Assembly: GCA_947501935.1 (NCBI GenBank)
Contig: CANMXU010000004.1
Span: forward strand, 209,500 to 273,499
Source: an uncultured Alteromonadaceae bacterium
GTDB taxonomy: Bacteria; Pseudomonadota; Gammaproteobacteria; Enterobacterales; Alteromonadaceae
Length of the DNA stretch: 64,000 nucleotides
Direction of reading: 5' to 3'
Shown here: piece by piece, positions 8,245 to 17,949 of the stretch
Layout: the number at the start of each line of letters is the position of its first letter
Position numbering within the stretch: the first letter of the stretch is position 1
The notes under the pieces: model-generated
Databases searched by the model: none
Told to the model about the DNA's origin: nothing
The model's input: only the letters and a program-made list of their open reading frames with translations
Program-made: the position numbers and the translations under genes

Positions 8245-8880
8245 TTAAAAAGTAAAAGTAACGCCGGCATTTACTTCACTTTGAAACCAGAGGTCGCCTT
8301 CAACATATATCGCGCAACTGTCTTTTTCACATAACACTTCGCTGGCTGAATCAAAAAAGGTTGCGTATAGGCGAGTACCAAGTCTAAAGCTTAAGTTTTC
8401 ACTTAGCTGGTATTTTGTAAACAACCCAAGGTTAAGGGAAAAGCGAGTTTCGTCTTTTAGTTGGTTATTGTCAGGTGAAAAATGAGTTAATCCTAAGCCG
8501 CCTGATAACCACACTGGGATTTTGTTTGCGCCTTCACGTACAGGCACATTACCACCAACATGTAAGTAGGTAATACTAATGTCGGTATTTAATGGCGCAG
8601 TAGTCGGGCTAACGCCGGTATTATCTAGAAACTGAGTGTCATAATGGCTAAGTAATACTTCACCTTGGCGTTGATAGTCAAAAGGCCATGAAAAAATTAA
8701 GCCGTAGTTCACTGCATCTTCTAGCTCTAATTTATTTCTAAAGTCGGCTGCACCTGTTTCAAAGTCACCACCAAAGCGATAACCAATTAACGGAGTTATT
8801 TCAAACGTTTTTTCTGATTCGGCGAAGCTGGGGAAAGCACATAAAAGTAGTGCGACTAAGGGATAAAAACTGAAGCGCAT
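8245..8880 (-). CDS. Outer-membrane beta-barrel protein
   Basis: 211 residues with a clear signal peptide ending Ser-Phe-Ala before residue 21. The rest has alternating hydrophobic and polar residues, many Gly/Tyr/Phe, and ends in Thr-Phe-Thr-Phe, the aromatic C-terminal residue that BAM recognises. This suggests a small (about 8-strand) porin-like barrel of the outer-membrane-protein beta-barrel superfamily. It has two Cys close together (Cys-Glu-Lys-Asp-Ser-Cys), probably a disulfide in a loop. I do not recognise a specific family and assign no function. It is monocistronic with its own terminator. Confidence 0.75.
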   Translation of the reverse strand: MRFSFYPLVALLLCAFPSFAESEKTFEITPLIGYRFGGDFETGAADFRNKLELEDAVNYGLIFSWPFDYQRQGEVLLSHYDTQFLDNTGVSPTTAPLNTDISITYLHVGGNVPVREGANKIPVWLSGGLGLTHFSPDNNQLKDETRFSLNLGLFTKYQLSENLSFRLGTRLYATFFDSASEVLCEKDSCAIYVEGDLWFQSEVNAGVTFTF

Positions 8881-9031
8881 GATGGTTCCTAGTAGTGGTA
8901 TTTAATTGGTATTCTTTATTTTCTGATGTTCAAGGTTACCAATAAATGAATTTTTAACAATAAGAATATTGCTTAATTTTTTGTGAAGTAAACTTAATGG
9001 TTATTAAAACTGATGCTGGCTTAAATTTTAG

Positions 9032-9064
9032 CGAAAAAAAAGAGTGAACTAGTCACTCTTTTTT
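9032..9064 (-). terminator. rpoD terminator
   Basis: Stem AAGAGTGA (9040-9047) / TCACTCTT (9053-9060), loop ACTAG, with A-run before and T-run after, so it works in both directions. It sits 30 bases past the end of rpoD. Confidence 0.85.
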
Positions 9065-9093
9065 ATCTTTGATGGGGAAATTACTGAGTAATT

Positions 9094-10938
9094 TTATTCG
9101 CCATCTAAGAAGCTTTTAAGTTGTTCAGAGCGAGAAGGGTGACGTAGTTTACGTAACGCTTTCGCTTCAATTTGACGAATACGTTCACGTGTTACGTCAA
9201 ACTGCTTACCAACTTCTTCTAGGGTATGATCAGTATTCATATCAATACCAAAACGCATTCTTAGTACTTTAGCTTCACGAGCAGTTAAGCCTGCAAGTAC
9301 TTCATGAGTCGCGTCTTTTAAGTTTTCAGAAGTAGCTGAGTCAACCGGTAGTTCACCGCTACCATCTTCAATAAAGTCACCTAAGTGCGAGTCTTCGTCA
9401 TCGCCAATAGGGGTTTCCATTGAAATTGGCTCTTTAGCTATTTTCAATACTTTGCGAATTTTGTCTTCCGGCATGATCATGCGTTCAGCTAATTCTTCAG
9501 GTGTTGGTTCACGGCCCATTTCTTGTAGCATTTGACGAGAAACACGGTTCAATTTATTGATGGTTTCAATCATATGTACTGGAATACGTATGGTACGTGC
9601 TTGGTCTGCAATTGAGCGTGTAATTGCTTGACGGATCCACCACGTTGCATAAGTTGAGAATTTATAACCGCGACGATATTCAAATTTATCAACGGCTTTC
9701 ATCAAACCAATGTTACCTTCTTGGATCAAATCTAAGAATTGTAAACCACGGTTGGTGTATTTTTTCGCAATCGAGATAACTAAACGTAAGTTGGCTTCAA
9801 CCATTTCTTTTTTCGCACGGCGAGCTTTTGCTTCACCAATTGACATGCGACGGTTAATGTCTTTTATGCCATGTACGTTTAAGTAGGTTTCTTCTTCAAG
9901 AAGGTTTAATTTGTAAATACAACGTTCAACGTCTAATTCAATATCGGCTAAGCGAGCTGAATGCGGTAAACCAGCATTTTTCTGATCTTCAAACCAATCT
10001 TTTTTGGTTTCGTTACCTGGGAATATTTTGATGAAGGTAGCTTTAGGCATACCTGCGCCAACCACACAGTGTTTCATGATCAAACGTTCTTGAACACGTA
10101 AACGGTCCATTACGCTGCGCATGTTTTTCACTAAGCGGTCAAATACTTTTGGTACTAAACGGAATTCTTTGAATACTTCAGCTAAAGTGTCAACTGCTTT
10201 TTGTGCGTCTTTATGGCCACGGCCTTTTGCACTGATAACTTTGTTAGCAGCTTCATAAGCTTCGCGTAATAAGCCAAATTTCTCACGGGCTAATTCAGGA
10301 CAAGGGCCAGTATCTTCTTCTTCCTCGTCTTCATCATCGTCAGATTTACTTTTGTCTTCGTCAGCTAAGTCTTCTTTAGATAATTCTGAACCGATATGTG
10401 TAGCGGCGGCTGGAATTTCTTCTTCAATAGCATCAGGGTCTAAAAAGCCAACAATAATGTCGCTTAAACGAACTTCTTCAGCTTCAAAGTTATCCCACTG
10501 CTCTAATAAGTAATTAATTGCCGGTGGGTATTCTGATACAGAACGTTGAACTTCTTTGATACCTTCTTCTATACGCTTAGCGATAACAATTTCGCCTTTA
10601 CGTGTTAGTAGTTCTACGGTACCCATTTCACGCATGTACATACGAACAGGATCAGTTGTACGGCCTATTTCGCTTTCAACAGTGGCAAGTGCTTGTGCTG
10701 CGGCTTCGGCAGCATCTTCATCAGTGTTGCCTTCGCTCATCATCAACGTATCGTTATCAGGAGCATTTTCAAATACTTGAATGCCCATGTCGTTGATCAT
10801 GCGAACAATATCTTCAACCTGATCGGAATCGATTATATCCTGAGGTAGATGATCGTTCACTTGGGCAAAAGTTAAATAACCTTGCTCTTTACCTTTGGTT
10901 ATTAGCTCTTTAAGTCTAGATTGTGGGGCTTGATCCAT
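9094..10938 (-). CDS. rpoD: RNA polymerase sigma factor RpoD (sigma-70)
   Basis: The housekeeping sigma factor, 614 residues (E. coli 613). Region 1.1 is at the N-terminus and region 1.2 starts at [12 protein letters not shown]. An acidic insert, Asp/Glu-rich around residues 190-210, lies in the non-conserved region. Region 2 has the [12 protein letters not shown] block with the Tyr-Ala-Thr-Trp-Trp-Ile-Arg -10 recognition helix. Region 4.2 ends with [13 protein letters not shown]. It is the last gene of the macromolecular synthesis operon; the 213-base gap from dnaG with a possible terminator suggests it also has its own promoter. Confidence 0.98.
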   Translation of the reverse strand: MDQAPQSRLKELITKGKEQGYLTFAQVNDHLPQDIIDSDQVEDIVRMINDMGIQVFENAPDNDTLMMSEGNTDEDAAEAAAQALATVESEIGRTTDPVRMYMREMGTVELLTRKGEIVIAKRIEEGIKEVQRSVSEYPPAINYLLEQWDNFEAEEVRLSDIIVGFLDPDAIEEEIPAAATHIGSELSKEDLADEDKSKSDDDEDEEEEDTGPCPELAREKFGLLREAYEAANKVISAKGRGHKDAQKAVDTLAEVFKEFRLVPKVFDRLVKNMRSVMDRLRVQERLIMKHCVVGAGMPKATFIKIFPGNETKKDWFEDQKNAGLPHSARLADIELDVERCIYKLNLLEEETYLNVHGIKDINRRMSIGEAKARRAKKEMVEANLRLVISIAKKYTNRGLQFLDLIQEGNIGLMKAVDKFEYRRGYKFSTYATWWIRQAITRSIADQARTIRIPVHMIETINKLNRVSRQMLQEMGREPTPEELAERMIMPEDKIRKVLKIAKEPISMETPIGDDEDSHLGDFIEDGSGELPVDSATSENLKDATHEVLAGLTAREAKVLRMRFGIDMNTDHTLEEVGKQFDVTRERIRQIEAKALRKLRHPSRSEQLKSFLDGE

Positions 10939-11063
10939 TGACGAGTATCCACCTGTAAATTATAAAAAATTGGCTTTCTATACGAGAAACGTAAAGCAGG
11001 CGATTTTAACAAATTGGTGATTAAATTACCAGTAGTTAACTCGGCGCTTTTACATTTCATTGC

Positions 11064-11120
11064 AAAAAATCAGAATTTACCATTAAGGAAAATTTGTGCA
11101 TTTACACTTTCTGATTTTTT
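11064..11120 (-). terminator. Possible terminator between dnaG and rpoD
   Basis: Perfect 12-bp inverted repeat AAAAAATCAGAA (11064-11075) / TTCTGATTTTTT (11109-11120) with a 33-base loop, ending in Ts on both strands. The long loop makes it a weak or partial terminator, which would let rpoD be set apart from dnaG. Confidence 0.55.
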
Positions 11121-11151
11121 ATACTATTTATGTGTTTAGCTATGTATTCAT

Positions 11152-12906
11152 TTATGCATTTAACAAGGCTTGAAGTTCTTGTTTTTCAGAGGGACTTATT
11201 TGCCCTGAACGGCCTTTTTGCAAAAGTTCTTCGGTGCGTTGTTCTACAAAAGTATTGAGCAGTTTTTCAATACTGTCGAGAAATACTTCTTCGGCAGCTT
11301 CATTTGTAATGCCATGTTGCCAAAACATCAGCTTAGATAAATGATTCCCTTGCGGGGTTTCTCTAAAGTACTCAATAAGTTGAGCGCTATTAATGTCTGG
11401 TTTGTTATGACAAAGTGTCAGTAATTGATTTAAAAGTTCAATGCCTGGCATGTGTAATTGCTGCAAAATAGTAATATCTGGCAACGCTTTAACTATATGG
11501 GGATGCTCTAATAATAATGCAATAGCAAAGCGCACTGGCGTGGCTTTATTATTTACCTTTACTGATTTTTTTTGCGTTACTTGATTACTACGCTTGGTTA
11601 ACTCGATTAACTGTTTTTCAACTCCACCAACAAAGCGGTTGGCTAACGAGGTGATAATGCCGTCTTTTATCAAACTATCGGGTAGCTTGTTTAAATAAGG
11701 CTGGAACAGGTCGACCAATTTTGACTTGCCTTCAAGGCTATTTAAGTCAACTTGTGCAGATAAGTGTTCGATCAAAAATTCAGATAACGGCTTTGATTGA
11801 TTAATTATCTTTTCAAAGGCTGCTTGCCCTTGTTTTCTTATTAAGCTGTCTGGGTCTTCACCGTCAGGTAAAAATATGAAACGCAGGGAATAGCCGTCTT
11901 GAATTAATGGCAAGGCATTATCCATTGCGCGCCATGCAGCATCACGTCCTGCTCGGTCACCGTCGTAGCAACAAATCACTTCTTTTACGGTACGAAATAA
12001 CGTTTGTAACTGCTCGCTGGTAGTCGCGGTTCCTAACGAGGCTACTGCGTAATTTACGCCATGTTGGGCTAAGGCAACCACATCCATATAACCTTCTACA
12101 ACCACTAAACGGTCAAGTTGCTTGTTGGCTTGTTTGGCTTCGTATAAGCCATAAAGTTCATGGCCTTTATGATAAATACGGGTTTCTGGAGAGTTTAAAT
12201 ACTTGGGGGTGCCGTCACTTAATACTCGGCCACCAAAACCAAGTACACGACCACGTTTATCATGAATGGGAAACATAATACGGCCACGAAAGCGATCATA
12301 TGGGCGTGACTTGTCGCCGGGAATTGCCATGCCTAAATCGATTAACTGTTGGGTGGTGTTAACATGAGCAAATTGATTCATCATGCCGTCCCAGTTATCG
12401 CTGATGTAACCAATGCCAAAACGCTTAACCACTTCGCCCGTGAGTCCGCGCCCTTTTAAGTAATTAACCGCGGTGTCTTTATCGTCAGCGGTTTTTAATT
12501 GTTGTTGATAAAAGCTGCTAATTTTGCCCATTAGCTCGTAATCATCTTGCTTTTGTCGATAAGCTTTTTGCTGTTTTAACTGTTCACCAGGGCTGAGGTT
12601 GTTTTCTTCTTTGGGAACTTCCATGCCATAGTGAGAGGCAAGTTCATCAACGGCATCAGGAAAATCGAGACGGTCAAATTCCATTAAAAATGAAATAGCA
12701 TTACCGTGCTCGCCACAGCCAAAACAATGATAAAATTGCTTGTCTTGGCTAACGCTAAATGAAGGTGATTTTTCGGTATGAAAAGGGCAGCAAGCTTGAT
12801 AGTTTCGACCGGCTTTTTTAAGCGGAACTCGGCCGTCAATCAGCTCAACAATATCTGCTCTTGCTAATAAATCATCGATAAATTGTCGGGGGATCAAACC
12901 AGCCAT
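11152..12906 (-). CDS. dnaG: DNA primase
   Basis: Makes RNA primers for replication; 584 residues (E. coli 581). The N-terminal zinc-binding CHC2 domain has Cys40, His43, Cys61 and Cys64, the same positions as in E. coli. The catalytic core has the TOPRIM Val-Val-Glu-Gly-Tyr-Met-Asp-Val motif and a Cys-Tyr-Asp-Gly-Asp-Arg-Ala-Gly block. The C-terminal ~140 residues are the DnaB-binding helicase-interaction domain. It follows yqeY by a 276-base gap that holds a hairpin and repeats, as the E. coli rpsU-dnaG gap holds an attenuating terminator. Confidence 0.98.
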   Translation of the reverse strand: MAGLIPRQFIDDLLARADIVELIDGRVPLKKAGRNYQACCPFHTEKSPSFSVSQDKQFYHCFGCGEHGNAISFLMEFDRLDFPDAVDELASHYGMEVPKEENNLSPGEQLKQQKAYRQKQDDYELMGKISSFYQQQLKTADDKDTAVNYLKGRGLTGEVVKRFGIGYISDNWDGMMNQFAHVNTTQQLIDLGMAIPGDKSRPYDRFRGRIMFPIHDKRGRVLGFGGRVLSDGTPKYLNSPETRIYHKGHELYGLYEAKQANKQLDRLVVVEGYMDVVALAQHGVNYAVASLGTATTSEQLQTLFRTVKEVICCYDGDRAGRDAAWRAMDNALPLIQDGYSLRFIFLPDGEDPDSLIRKQGQAAFEKIINQSKPLSEFLIEHLSAQVDLNSLEGKSKLVDLFQPYLNKLPDSLIKDGIITSLANRFVGGVEKQLIELTKRSNQVTQKKSVKVNNKATPVRFAIALLLEHPHIVKALPDITILQQLHMPGIELLNQLLTLCHNKPDINSAQLIEYFRETPQGNHLSKLMFWQHGITNEAAEEVFLDSIEKLLNTFVEQRTEELLQKGRSGQISPSEKQELQALLNA

Positions 12907-13013
12907 AGTGCTCTTTTAATTGCAGGTACCTGATGATGATTTTCACATAGGCACAAGGTTAATAGCAATGAAATCTATCTACCGTTAATAGATTATAGTG
13001 CTGCTAATAATAC

Positions 13014-13045
13014 AAAACCGCGAGGCACTAGGCTTTCGCGGTTTT
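13014..13045. terminator. Hairpin between yqeY and dnaG
   Basis: Perfect 10-bp stem AAAACCGCGA (13014-13023) / TCGCGGTTTT (13036-13045) with a 12-base loop and short T-runs at both ends. For minus-strand transcription from rpsU-yqeY it stands just before dnaG and could cut down read-through into dnaG. Confidence 0.65.
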
Positions 13046-13048
13046 TAT

Positions 13049-13160
13049 GTTCAGGATGAACGGTCAGGATTTTTGTTCCCTACAAATCCTAAGTACCTAC
13101 TTCCGGTAGGCAATGTCGCGGTCACACGGATGTGAAGGAGCGACGATGTTCAGGATGAAC
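13049..13160. repeat. Hairpin mosaic, probable dispersed intergenic repeat
   Basis: Two identical 13-mers GTTCAGGATGAAC (13049-13061 and 13148-13160), each a small hairpin (GTTCA/TGAAC), bracket two other hairpins. These are CCTAC/GTAGG at 13096-13110, and a nested GTCGC/GCGAC (13115-13119, 13140-13144) around TCACA/TGTGA (13122-13126, 13131-13135). The dense run of short stems in a gap inside an operon is typical of REP-like elements of this bacterial group. No second copy is in the window. Confidence 0.65.
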
Positions 13161-13182
13161 TTTCAAAATGAATTGCTTTCAA

Positions 13183-13629
13183 TTATGCGTTTAACTGAGC
13201 TCTAACTTGGCCGCTAACTGCGCCCATATCGGCTTTGCCTTGCATAATAGGTTTAAGTACAGCCATTACCTTGCCCATGTCAGCCATTGAGGCGGCACCG
13301 GTATCAGTAATTGCTTGTGAAATTAACAAACTAATTTCATCAGTACTTAAAGGTTGTGGTAAAAATTCTTCTAATACTACAACCTCAGCTGCCTCATTTG
13401 CTGCCATATCGTCACGGCCACCGTCGCTAAACATTTTGATAGATTCTTTACGCTGTTTAACCATTTTGGTAAACACCGCAATAACATTATCATCAGTTGC
13501 TTCAATTTTTTGGTCGATTTCGGCTTGCTTGATAGCAGATAACGCCATGCGGATAACACCAAGACGAACTTTGTCTTTGGCGCGCATAGCGTTTTTCATT
13601 TCATCTTTGAGTTGAACAAGTAGGCTCAT
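13183..13629 (-). CDS. yqeY: YqeY/GatB-tail-like protein
   Basis: 148 residues matching the YqeY family, stand-alone relatives of the C-terminal tRNA-binding domain of the GatB amidotransferase subunit. Seen: Lys-Asp-Glu-Met-Lys near the start, Arg-Leu-Gly-Val-Ile-Arg-Met, Lys-Gln-Arg-Lys-Glu-Ser and, near the end, Met-Gly-Lys-Val-Met followed by Lys-Ala-Asp-Met-Gly-Ala-Val. The precise biochemical role of the family is not settled. It sits 40 bases after rpsU and before dnaG, a common extra member of this operon in Gammaproteobacteria. Confidence 0.9.
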   Translation of the reverse strand: MSLLVQLKDEMKNAMRAKDKVRLGVIRMALSAIKQAEIDQKIEATDDNVIAVFTKMVKQRKESIKMFSDGGRDDMAANEAAEVVVLEEFLPQPLSTDEISLLISQAITDTGAASMADMGKVMAVLKPIMQGKADMGAVSGQVRAQLNA

Positions 13630-13669
13630 TTATTTAGATCCTAAAACTCAAATACTTACTAAGGTAATC

Positions 13670-13885
13670 TTAGTACATGCGAACGCGACGAGCGTTCTCA
13701 CGAGAAACTTTTTTAGCGGCACGTTTAACAGCGGCTGCTTTCTTACGCTTACGTTCCCAAGTTGGTTTTTCATATGATTCGCGACGACGAACTTCTGAAA
13801 GGATACCTGCTTTTTCACATGAACGTTTAAAACGACGTAGTGCTACGTCAAATGGTTCGTTTTCTCTAACTTTAATTACTGGCAT
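13670..13885 (-). CDS. rpsU: 30S ribosomal protein S21
   Basis: 71 residues, very basic, with the standard S21 sequence ([17 protein letters not shown] start). Needed for 30S function in initiation. First gene of the rpsU-yqeY-dnaG-rpoD operon; the divergent tsaD starts 226 bases away, so the promoters of both lie in 13886-14111. Confidence 0.98.
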   Translation of the reverse strand: MPVIKVRENEPFDVALRRFKRSCEKAGILSEVRRRESYEKPTWERKRKKAAAVKRAAKKVSRENARRVRMY

Positions 13886-14111
13886 TGTGCCTCTTACCTT
13901 AGTATGTATCTATATAAATCGGTGAACAGCCTCAGCATTATTACCTGACCATCACCCGCTCTATTTAAAAATGGGTGACGTATTCTATAGTCAAGCCTAT
14001 AGCAAAGTAAAGTTTTAATCGGTTTAAGGTGGAGAATTATTACAATGACAGGTAAAATCGCCGCCTTATTCAGTACAAATCTATTTATTAGCGCGAGTTT
14101 TAGGATTATTT

Positions 14112-15161
14112 ATGCGAATTTTGGGTATCGAAACCTCTTGTGATGAAACCGGTATTGCTATTTATGATGACGGCCAAGGTGATTTGCCTGCCGGCATTGT
14201 AGCTCATCGCTTATATAGTCAAATTGCGGTGCATGCAGATTACGGCGGGGTAGTACCAGAATTAGCGTCACGAGATCATGTTCGTAAAACCATTCCTTTA
14301 ATAAAAGAAGTCTTAAGCGAGGCAAACCTTACACCGCAAGACCTAGATGGCGTTGCTTATACTGCAGGTCCGGGTTTAGTGGGCGCGTTATTAGTTGGCT
14401 GTTCAATTGGGCGCAGTTTAGCTTATGGCTGGAATTTACCTGCCGTGCCTGTACATCATATGGAAGGGCATTTGTTAGCGCCAATGTTAGAAGAGAATGT
14501 GCCTGAATTTCCTTTTGTTGCTTTATTAGTTTCTGGTGGCCATACCATGTTAGTACGTGTTGACGGTATTGGTCAGTATGAAATGTTGGGTGAATCAGTG
14601 GATGATGCCGCCGGCGAAGCTTTTGATAAAACCGCAAAATTACTAGGTTTAGATTATCCTGGTGGTCCAGTGCTCGCTAAAATGGCTGAAAATGGCCGAG
14701 CAGGGCAATATGCCTTTCCACGGCCAATGACTAATCGTCCGGGGTTAAATTTTAGTTTTAGTGGCTTAAAAACCTTTGCTGCCAATACTATTCATAAAGA
14801 AAATAAATTGATTGAAAATGATGAGCAGCGGGTGCAAGTTCATGCCGATATTGCTTATGCCTTTCAAGAAGCGGTAGTTGATACCTTAGCAATAAAATGC
14901 AAACGAGCTTTAGAGCAATGTAAATTAAAACGCTTGGTTATTGCCGGTGGGGTTAGTGCGAATACGGCATTACGTGAGAAGTTAACCGTGATCACCAAAA
15001 AGCTTGGCGGCGAAGTATTTTATCCGCGTCCTGAATTTTGTACCGATAATGGCGCGATGATAGCCTATGCGGGGTTGCAGCGTTTGAAAGCGGGTACTGA
15101 TACCGATTTAACTTTTAAAGCGACGCCACGCTGGCCACTTGATACTTTAGCGGCGATATAA
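14112..15161 (+). CDS. tsaD: tRNA N6-threonylcarbamoyladenosine transferase TsaD
   Basis: Moves the threonylcarbamoyl group onto A37 of ANN-decoding tRNAs, with TsaB and TsaE. The protein has 349 residues (E. coli 337). The ASKHA-fold signals are present: Gly-Ile-Glu-Thr-Ser-Cys-Asp-Glu-Thr at the start and metal-binding His116 and His120 in His-Met-Glu-Gly-His. Further on are the Val-Ser-Gly-Gly-His-Thr block and Ala-Gly-Gly-Val-Ser-Ala-Asn near residue 280. It is divergent from rpsU, the usual arrangement. Confidence 0.98.
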   Translation: MRILGIETSCDETGIAIYDDGQGDLPAGIVAHRLYSQIAVHADYGGVVPELASRDHVRKTIPLIKEVLSEANLTPQDLDGVAYTAGPGLVGALLVGCSIGRSLAYGWNLPAVPVHHMEGHLLAPMLEENVPEFPFVALLVSGGHTMLVRVDGIGQYEMLGESVDDAAGEAFDKTAKLLGLDYPGGPVLAKMAENGRAGQYAFPRPMTNRPGLNFSFSGLKTFAANTIHKENKLIENDEQRVQVHADIAYAFQEAVVDTLAIKCKRALEQCKLKRLVIAGGVSANTALREKLTVITKKLGGEVFYPRPEFCTDNGAMIAYAGLQRLKAGTDTDLTFKATPRWPLDTLAAI

Positions 15162-15219
15162 ACGCGGGTCTAAAGTTTAATTCAGTATTCATGGGTGTTT
15201 AAAATGCTATTTATTTTTT

Positions 15220-15267
15220 AAGTAGCTTAAATAGCTTAAGTAGAAATTATGACTGCTTAAGCTACTT
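15220..15267. terminator. Inverted repeat between convergent tsaD and plsY
   Basis: AAGTAGCTTAA (15220-15230) pairs perfectly with TTAAGCTACTT (15257-15267). The loop contains further partial copies of the same word (AGCTTAAGTAG), so alternative stems are possible. A T-rich stretch lies on the tsaD side. Probably the shared transcript end of the two convergent genes. Confidence 0.55.
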
Positions 15268-15306
15268 CTGAACCATCATTCAGCAAGCTAGTTAGTATGA
15301 TTGGCA

Positions 15307-15912
15307 TTAATCTTTTTTTGAATAAGACTTAGAAGATATTTTACTCTCGTTGCCTTTAAGTAGCCTAACAATATTGTCTTTATGGCGGAAAATCACCAGC
15401 CCTGAAATCATCAGTACTGATAATACATATTCTGGCTTAATTAAAAAGGTATAAAGGGGCGCTAACGATACCGTTACTATTGCAGCTAAACTAGAATAGC
15501 GTGTAGTTTTAGCGACTAGCAGCCAAGTAATAATCAACAAAGCGCCTAAATCTAAACCAATCGGTAATAACACCCCAAAAGCTGTCGCTACGGCCTTGCC
15601 ACCTTGAAAGTGGAAAAAAACTGGATACATATGCCCTAAACATGCGGCAATAGCAATAACACCTAAATACAGTGGTTCAATACCTAAGAAGTAGCCTCCC
15701 CAAACGGGAATGGTGCCTTTTAAAACATCAAAGAATAGTACTAAAGCGGCAAGGTATTTATTGCCGAGCCTAAGTACATTGGTTGCGCCGGGGTTTTTTG
15801 AACCAACGGTGCGAGGATCTGGTAAATGTAAAACCTTGCACAGCAAAATAGCACTCGATATCGAGCCAAATAAATAGGCTAATACAGTCATCACGAGTGT
15901 TGTCATTAACAT
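15307..15912 (-). CDS. plsY: Acyl-phosphate glycerol-3-phosphate acyltransferase PlsY
   Basis: A 201-residue inner-membrane enzyme that acylates glycerol-3-phosphate at position 1 using acyl-phosphate, the first step of phospholipid synthesis. About five hydrophobic segments are seen. The three family motifs are present: [12 protein letters not shown] near residue 37, a Gly-His-Met-Tyr-Pro-Val-Phe block, and Gln-Gly-Gly-Lys-Ala-Val-Ala-Thr. The tail is basic and Ser-rich. It is divergent from folB, matching the tsaD-plsY-folB order of many relatives. Confidence 0.95.
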   Translation of the reverse strand: MLMTTLVMTVLAYLFGSISSAILLCKVLHLPDPRTVGSKNPGATNVLRLGNKYLAALVLFFDVLKGTIPVWGGYFLGIEPLYLGVIAIAACLGHMYPVFFHFQGGKAVATAFGVLLPIGLDLGALLIITWLLVAKTTRYSSLAAIVTVSLAPLYTFLIKPEYVLSVLMISGLVIFRHKDNIVRLLKGNESKISSKSYSKKD

Positions 15913-16122
15913 GAGTGCTTCTTTTTCCTTGAGTCGACACTAAATTGTCAAATTTCAAATATTTTATAATTGTATCGCTTACTTAGCTAGTTTTTCTAGG
16001 GCTTGGCAGGTAAACTCGCCATTTATTTTATAAATTGTTGGTCAACTTTACTGATTAACGGTGTATTTATCGCCATAAGATCACGTTTTACCAGCAGGTA
16101 TTAGTCGTAAAAGGGTAACGAA

Positions 16123-16476
16123 ATGGATAAGGTTTTTATCAAAGGGCTCAATATCCAAACCACCATTGGTTTTTTTCAATGGGAAAAAGAGATCAAGCAA
16201 ACCTTAGTGATTGACGTTGAAATGGGCTGGAATACGGCACAAGCGGCGGAAAATGACGAGCTTGCTAAAACCCTTGATTATGCCCAAATATCAGAGGGTA
16301 TTGCCGAGTTTGCTAATGCTAATCCGGTTGACTTAATTGAAACCTTGGCTGAACGTTTAGCTGCACATTTAATGGCAAGGTATCATATTCCATGGTTGAA
16401 ATTGAGTGTAGGTAAACCTGGTGCTGTGCATAATGCGCAAACAGTTGGTGTTGAAATTGAGCGTGGACAGCGCTAA
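16123..16476 (+). CDS. folB: Dihydroneopterin aldolase
   Basis: 117 residues, full length for FolB. It cleaves 7,8-dihydroneopterin to 6-hydroxymethyl-dihydropterin and glycolaldehyde in folate synthesis. Seen: the Gly-Leu-Asn-Ile-Gln-Thr-Thr-Ile-Gly start, a Leu-Asp-Tyr-Ala-Gln-Ile block, a Leu-Ile-Glu-Thr-Leu-Ala-Glu block and the Ser-Val-Gly-Lys-Pro-Gly-Ala-Val active-site strand with the catalytic Lys. Only two bases separate it from folK, which makes the next step's product, so the two are one operon. Confidence 0.95.
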   Translation: MDKVFIKGLNIQTTIGFFQWEKEIKQTLVIDVEMGWNTAQAAENDELAKTLDYAQISEGIAEFANANPVDLIETLAERLAAHLMARYHIPWLKLSVGKPGAVHNAQTVGVEIERGQR

Positions 16477-16478
16477 TT

Positions 16479-16976
16479 ATGGCGCAAATTTATATCTCGT
16501 TAGGCACTAATATTAATCGCGAACATTATTTGTTGGCGGGCTTAACTGCGCTACAACAAGCCTTTGGTGAATTAACTTTATCGTCACTATTTGAAAGTGA
16601 ACCGGTCGGTTTTTCAGGTGATGCATTTTACAATATGGTGATTGGCGCTAATACCGCTGCAACTGTTGAGCAAGTCGTTAGCATTATGCGCGACATTGAA
16701 TATGCCCATGGCCGCGAGCTTAATGCGCAAAAGTTTAGTTCGCGTACGCTTGATTTAGACTTACTGCTTTATAACAGCGCCATCTTAACTACGCCTGCGA
16801 TTATTCCTCGCGCTGAAATTACTACCAGTGCTTTTGTCTTATGGCCATTGGCCGAACTAGCCGCGAACTTTATTCATCCGCAATTAAATCAAACCATTAG
16901 CGAGCTTTGGCAAGGGTTTGACAAAAACAGTCAACAACTAAGGAAAGTACCATTTACTTGGCCGGCAACACACTAG
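16479..16976 (+). CDS. folK: HPPK (2-amino-4-hydroxy-6-hydroxymethyldihydropteridine pyrophosphokinase)
   Basis: 165 residues. Transfers pyrophosphate from ATP to hydroxymethyl-dihydropterin, the step after FolB. Seen: the Ser-Leu-Gly-Thr-Asn start, Phe-Glu-Ser-Glu-Pro-Val-Gly, Phe-Tyr-Asn-Met-Val, and the HPPK signature Ser-Arg-Thr-Leu-Asp-Leu-Asp-Leu-Leu-Leu-Tyr whose Asp pair binds magnesium. The family pattern usually has a Gly-Pro before the Arg; here it is Phe-Ser-Ser-Arg, as in the FolB-linked gammaproteobacterial form. Co-transcribed with folB. Confidence 0.92.
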   Translation: MAQIYISLGTNINREHYLLAGLTALQQAFGELTLSSLFESEPVGFSGDAFYNMVIGANTAATVEQVVSIMRDIEYAHGRELNAQKFSSRTLDLDLLLYNSAILTTPAIIPRAEITTSAFVLWPLAELAANFIHPQLNQTISELWQGFDKNSQQLRKVPFTWPATH

Positions 16977-17015
16977 CCAAATAAAGGTAATTATTAAAAA
17001 GGTTATAAGAAAAAT

Positions 17016-17843
17016 ATGAGCACTATTGAAATTTTCATTTTGGCATTAATTCAAGGGTTAACTGAATTTTTACCTATTTCGAGCTCGGCACATTTAATTT
17101 TACCGTCAGCTATTTTAGGTTGGAACGACCAAGGATTAGCTTTTGATGTTGCCGTACATGTTGGCACCTTGTTAGCGGTTGCGCTGTATTTTCGCAAAGA
17201 AATTGGCAGCATGTCGGTTGCTTGGTTTGGCACCGTTGGTATTGGCCCTGAAAAAAATAATAACAGTTTTGATGGAAAACTGGCTTGGTGGATTATACTC
17301 GCGACCATTCCCGCTGGTTTGTTTGGTTTATTAGGTAAAGACATTATTGAAGCGCATTTACGCTCAGCTTTAGTTATTGCTGCAACCACGTTGTTGTTTG
17401 GCGTATTACTGGGCTTTGCCGATATTCTTGCTGGAAAAAGAACAGCGCAAGAAAATAAAACCATTGAAAAAATTGGTTTTAAAGGCGCGATGATTATTGG
17501 CCTTGCGCAAGCGGTAGCGCTAATTCCGGGCACTTCGCGTTCGGGTATTACTATGACCGCCGGTTTAATGTTGGGCTTAAGTCGCGACAATGCTGCACGC
17601 TTCTCGTTTTTATTATCTATTCCAGCTATTGCGATGGCGGGTAGTTATTTAACTTTAAAACTTATTACCTCGATGGAGCCAGTTGACTGGCAAGCGATTG
17701 GTTTAGGTAGCATATTAGCCTTCGTTAGCGCCTATGCCTGTATTCATTACTTTTTAATTTTAGTGAATAAGCTCGGCATGATGCCGTTTGTTATCTACCG
17801 TTTAGTTTTAGGTTTTGGTTTGCTTTATTTTCTATACGGATAA
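17016..17843 (+). CDS. uppP: Undecaprenyl-diphosphatase UppP (BacA)
   Basis: A 275-residue inner-membrane protein with about eight hydrophobic segments. It removes a phosphate from undecaprenyl pyrophosphate so that the lipid carrier can be reused in wall synthesis. Both catalytic blocks are present: [14 protein letters not shown] at residues ~13-26 and Pro-Gly-Thr-Ser-Arg-Ser-Gly-Ile-Thr near residue 170. It follows folK by 39 bases and may be in the same transcript. Confidence 0.97.
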   Translation: MSTIEIFILALIQGLTEFLPISSSAHLILPSAILGWNDQGLAFDVAVHVGTLLAVALYFRKEIGSMSVAWFGTVGIGPEKNNNSFDGKLAWWIILATIPAGLFGLLGKDIIEAHLRSALVIAATTLLFGVLLGFADILAGKRTAQENKTIEKIGFKGAMIIGLAQAVALIPGTSRSGITMTAGLMLGLSRDNAARFSFLLSIPAIAMAGSYLTLKLITSMEPVDWQAIGLGSILAFVSAYACIHYFLILVNKLGMMPFVIYRLVLGFGLLYFLYG

Positions 17844-17949
17844 ACTTTATCAACCGCGACGGGTTAAATTAACGCGTTATGCTTGTAACTTAGCGCTTTT
17901 GTCCCAAAATAGTTAAGTAAGTAATAAATTTAAGAAATTGGAAACTGCT

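Noticed and set aside
13677..13925. 82-codon frame opposite rpsU
   Set aside because: Pure antisense shadow of a conserved ribosomal protein gene.
17051..17590. 179-codon frame opposite uppP
   Set aside because: Long antisense shadow explained by the codon use of a membrane protein; no ribosome site and no family.
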